Origin: Anaerolineales bacterium UBA3940
GTDB taxonomy: Bacteria > Chloroflexota > Anaerolineae > Aggregatilineales > UBA3940
Assembly: GCA_002385675.1 (NCBI GenBank)
Contig: DGDY01000072.1
Location: forward strand, 1 to 14,374
Length of the DNA: 14,374 nt
Reading direction: 5' to 3'
Positions 12,594 to 14,374 of this stretch are shown in pieces. Below the pieces are notes generated by a model. It was not told where the DNA came from, made no database searches, and saw nothing but the letters and a program-made list of their open reading frames with translations. The position numbers were made by a program, and so were the translations under genes. Each line of letters opens with the position of its first letter. The stretch's first letter is position 1.

Positions 12594-13586
12594 GTGACGA
12601 CGCTTGAAAAGTCCGCGACGTTCAACCACGTCGAGATGTTGCGGCTGGTTAGCCGCACATTTGCGCTCTCGATCGAGTTCCTGCCCGGTATGCTGCGGGA
12701 CGCGATCACCTTTGCCTATCTTGCCTTCCGCGTGTCGGATTTCCTTGAAGACAACGAGGAAATGCCGCCGGAGCGTAAGGTCGAACTGCTGCACCTGTGG
12801 GAACGCATTCTCGGTGGTGAGGTTGACGCGGACGAACTGACCGCGCGCCTGGCGGATGTGGACGACAGCGACCCGGAAGCCGCCGTTGCGAAGCACGCCG
12901 ACGAAGTGCTGGCGGCCATCCGCCGCCTGCCCGAGGACCTGCACGCCTACATCATCGAGGAGGCGAGGGAGTCGGCGCGGGGCATGGCCCGCTGGCAGAT
13001 GCGCGGGCCTGTCGTGAAGGATGAGGACGACCTCGATGATTACATGTTCGAGGTGGCGGGGCGCGTGGGCCACATGCTAACGCGCATTTTCGCGTGGCAC
13101 TACGCGCCACTGCGCGGGCTGATGGACGACCTCATGCCGCTGGCGCGGGAGTTCGGGCTGGCGCTGCAAACCGTGAACGTGATCCGCGGGCTGGCGAAGG
13201 ACTACCAGCGGGGCTGGATCTTCGTGCCGGAGAGCTTCTGCGCGCGCGTCGGGCTGAAGCCGCCCGACCTGTTTAAGCCGGAGAACCTTGAGAAGTCGCT
13301 GGCGGTTGTCGATATGCTGGCGGATAAGGCCGAAGGGCATCTGCGGGCGGGGCTGGCGTACATCAAGCGCATCCCCCGGCGGTTCCACCGCATCCGGCTG
13401 GCGTGCATGTGGCCGCTCTTCTTCGCGGTGCGCACGCTGGCGATCAGCCGCAACAACGCGCGGGTGCTGCGCGACGAGGCGAAGATCTCCCGGCAGGAGG
13501 TCGAGCAGATCGTGCAGGAGACGCGGGCGCGGGGCTGGTCGAACCGCTGGCTGGACGAGTACTACGAGCGGCTGAGCCGCGTCTAG
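12594..13586 (+). CDS. Squalene/phytoene synthase family enzyme
   Basis: A 330-aa all-helical prenyltransferase of the trans-isoprenyl diphosphate head-to-head group, which joins two FPP or two GGPP. The conserved SRTFALSIEFLP is at 20-31. The first Asp-rich motif is SDFLEDNE (48-55, with Asp49 and Asp53), and YMFEVAGRVG is at 150-159. The second motif region is NVIRGLAKDYQRGWIFVP at 195-212. There the usual RDxxED reads RGLAKD, so only the last Asp (203) is kept. From memory, a bacterial subgroup has NVIRGLxKD as its normal form. The product could be squalene, dehydrosqualene or phytoene; no desaturase, cyclase or hpn genes are adjacent. The GTG at 12594 follows AACGAGGAAG, and the promoter at 12513-12540 excludes an earlier start. 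Confidence 0.88.
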   Translation: MTTLEKSATFNHVEMLRLVSRTFALSIEFLPGMLRDAITFAYLAFRVSDFLEDNEEMPPERKVELLHLWERILGGEVDADELTARLADVDDSDPEAAVAKHADEVLAAIRRLPEDLHAYIIEEARESARGMARWQMRGPVVKDEDDLDDYMFEVAGRVGHMLTRIFAWHYAPLRGLMDDLMPLAREFGLALQTVNVIRGLAKDYQRGWIFVPESFCARVGLKPPDLFKPENLEKSLAVVDMLADKAEGHLRAGLAYIKRIPRRFHRIRLACMWPLFFAVRTLAISRNNARVLRDEAKISRQEVEQIVQETRARGWSNRWLDEYYERLSRV

Positions 13587-13633
13587 CTGCAACGTAAGGC
13601 AGGGGCGATAACAGAACCGCTGGCGGTGAGACG

Positions 13634-14200
13634 ATGAACACCTACATAGTCCTTCTGCGCGGCATCAATGTCGGCGGCAAGAATAAAATACCCATGGCGG
13701 ACTTGAGAAAATGCCTGGAAGAACACGGCTTTTCTAACGTCACAACATACATTGCCAGCGGGAACGTGATCTTGCAGTCCGACAAAGGCCCGGATGAAAT
13801 AAGAGCCCGGATCGAAGCGGCCCTGCCGGAGTGTTTTCAGCTTGACAGCGAGTTGATCAAAGCTCTGGTGCTATCTCGCGAGCAGTTGCAGGCCGTCATC
13901 GACAACAAGCCCGAAGGCTTCGGCGAGCAGCCGGAGATGTATCACAGCGATGCCATCTTTCTGATGGATATTGATGCGGACAGCGCGATGTCCGCCTTCA
14001 AGCCTCGCGAGGGGGTCGACAAAGTCTGGCCGGGGGATGGTGTGATCTATTCACAGCGCGTCAGCGCACTGCGTACCAAAAGCCGGCTTTCCCGGATCGC
14101 CTCAACACCGTTCTACAAGTCCATGACCATCCGCAGTTGGAGCACCACCGTGAAACTGCTGGAACTGCTGGAAAAGATCGATGAGGGTCGGGCAGGGTAG
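13634..14200 (+). CDS. DUF1697 family protein
   Basis: A 188-aa soluble protein. The family signature LLRGINVGGKNKIPMADL is at 7-24, followed by YIASGNVILQS at 39-49 and, near the C-terminus, VDKVWPGDGVIYSQR (about 128-142). DUF1697 proteins are widespread in bacteria and have no established function. GGTGAG lies a few bases before the ATG. The gene begins 47 bases after the squalene/phytoene synthase gene without a visible promoter or terminator between, so it may be co-transcribed. Its codons are clearly richer in A and T (AAA, AAT, ATA, TTT) than its neighbours, which hints at a separate origin. No terminator with a T-run follows; repeats begin 40 bases downstream. Confidence 0.88.
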   Translation: MNTYIVLLRGINVGGKNKIPMADLRKCLEEHGFSNVTTYIASGNVILQSDKGPDEIRARIEAALPECFQLDSELIKALVLSREQLQAVIDNKPEGFGEQPEMYHSDAIFLMDIDADSAMSAFKPREGVDKVWPGDGVIYSQRVSALRTKSRLSRIASTPFYKSMTIRSWSTTVKLLELLEKIDEGRAG

Positions 14201-14239
14201 GTGGTGGATTAACGCGTATCGGCCCGGGTGGGCTGCATG

Positions 14240-14294
14240 GTAGGGGCGGGTGTTGCGCGACGTGTGTCGCACAACGCGCATGTTGCGCTCCTAC
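14240..14294 (+). repeat. Palindromic repeat family B, copy 2 (degenerate)
   Basis: GTAGGGGCGGG (14240-14250) opens the unit and GCGCTCCTAC (14285-14294) closes it imperfectly. Inside, GTTGCGCGAC (14252-14261) and GTCGCACAAC (14266-14275) pair with one mismatch. The inner CGACGTGTGT also occurs just before family B copy 1 (8022-8031). Confidence 0.6.
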
Positions 14295-14319
14295 GACCGT
14301 TGGCCTTCCGAAAATGACG

Positions 14320-14374
14320 GTAGGGGCGGGTCGTGATGCGCGATGCTCCGCATCGACCGCATCAATAGACCCGC
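14320..14374 (+). repeat. Palindromic repeat family B, copy 3 (cut by window end)
   Basis: GTAGGGGCGGGTC starts at 14320. Its closing arm GACCCGC occupies 14368-14374 and would continue beyond the window. Nested inside are TGATGCG (14334-14340) with CGCATCA (14358-14364) and CGATGC (14341-14346) with GCATCG (14350-14355), loop TCC. Confidence 0.7.

Overview
The window is GC-rich, carries genes on both strands, and looks like chromosomal DNA of a free-living bacterium. The best guess is Chloroflexota (Anaerolineae-like). This rests on the mix of a DUF4838 protein, GerMN and SH3b lipoproteins, an EGY-like site-2 protease, a squalene/phytoene synthase with an NVIRGLxKD motif, and many short palindromic intergenic repeats. 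No rRNA, tRNA or other taxonomic marker is present, so the assignment is an inference. There is no phage, complete insertion sequence, CRISPR array or defence island.

Layout. Positions 1-415 (-) hold the start of a creatininase-family amidohydrolase cut by the window edge. Next come a small two-helix membrane protein (546-749, -) and a large DUF4838 glycosidase-like protein (878-2890, -), with an intrinsic terminator at 492-525. The gap at 2891-3250 carries a consensus promoter, a run of RNA hairpins and a terminator on the + strand: a candidate small RNA of about 160 nt. An NADPH-dependent FMN reductase-like protein follows (3251-3847, -). After a gap with two perfect hairpins come a DUF1992 protein (4190-4633, +) and a YkvA/DUF1232 membrane protein (4718-5071, +). 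These converge on a VTT/DedA-like membrane protein (5172-5732, -) across a shared hairpin terminator.

The gap at 5733-6083 contains an inverted-repeat set that folds as a three-way junction. It is followed by a coiled-coil protein (6084-6455, -) and a site-2 protease (6547-7890, -). A cluster of palindromic repeats (7989-8112) abuts the 3' end of a lipoprotein with three GerMN-like repeats (8109-9611, -). Across a 496-bp gap with three more palindromes lies a divergent lipoprotein with Ig-like and SH3b domains (10108-11754, +), probably transcribed leaderless and ended by a strong terminator. The right part is a + strand series: RibD-C/DHFR-like reductase (11886-12422), squalene/phytoene synthase family enzyme (12594-13586, own promoter) and a DUF1697 protein (13634-14200). 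The last 135 bases are GTAGGGGCGGG-type repeats, the last one cut by the window end.

How it fits together. Most genes appear to be single transcription units, each with its own promoter, and no pathway is complete here. The two divergent lipoproteins, the site-2 protease, and the VTT, YkvA and 67-aa membrane proteins give the region a cell-envelope flavour. The least explained parts are non-coding: the candidate sRNA at 2995-3155, the three-way junction at 5886-6003, and several families of palindromic repeats, one of which supplies the stop codon of the GerMN lipoprotein.
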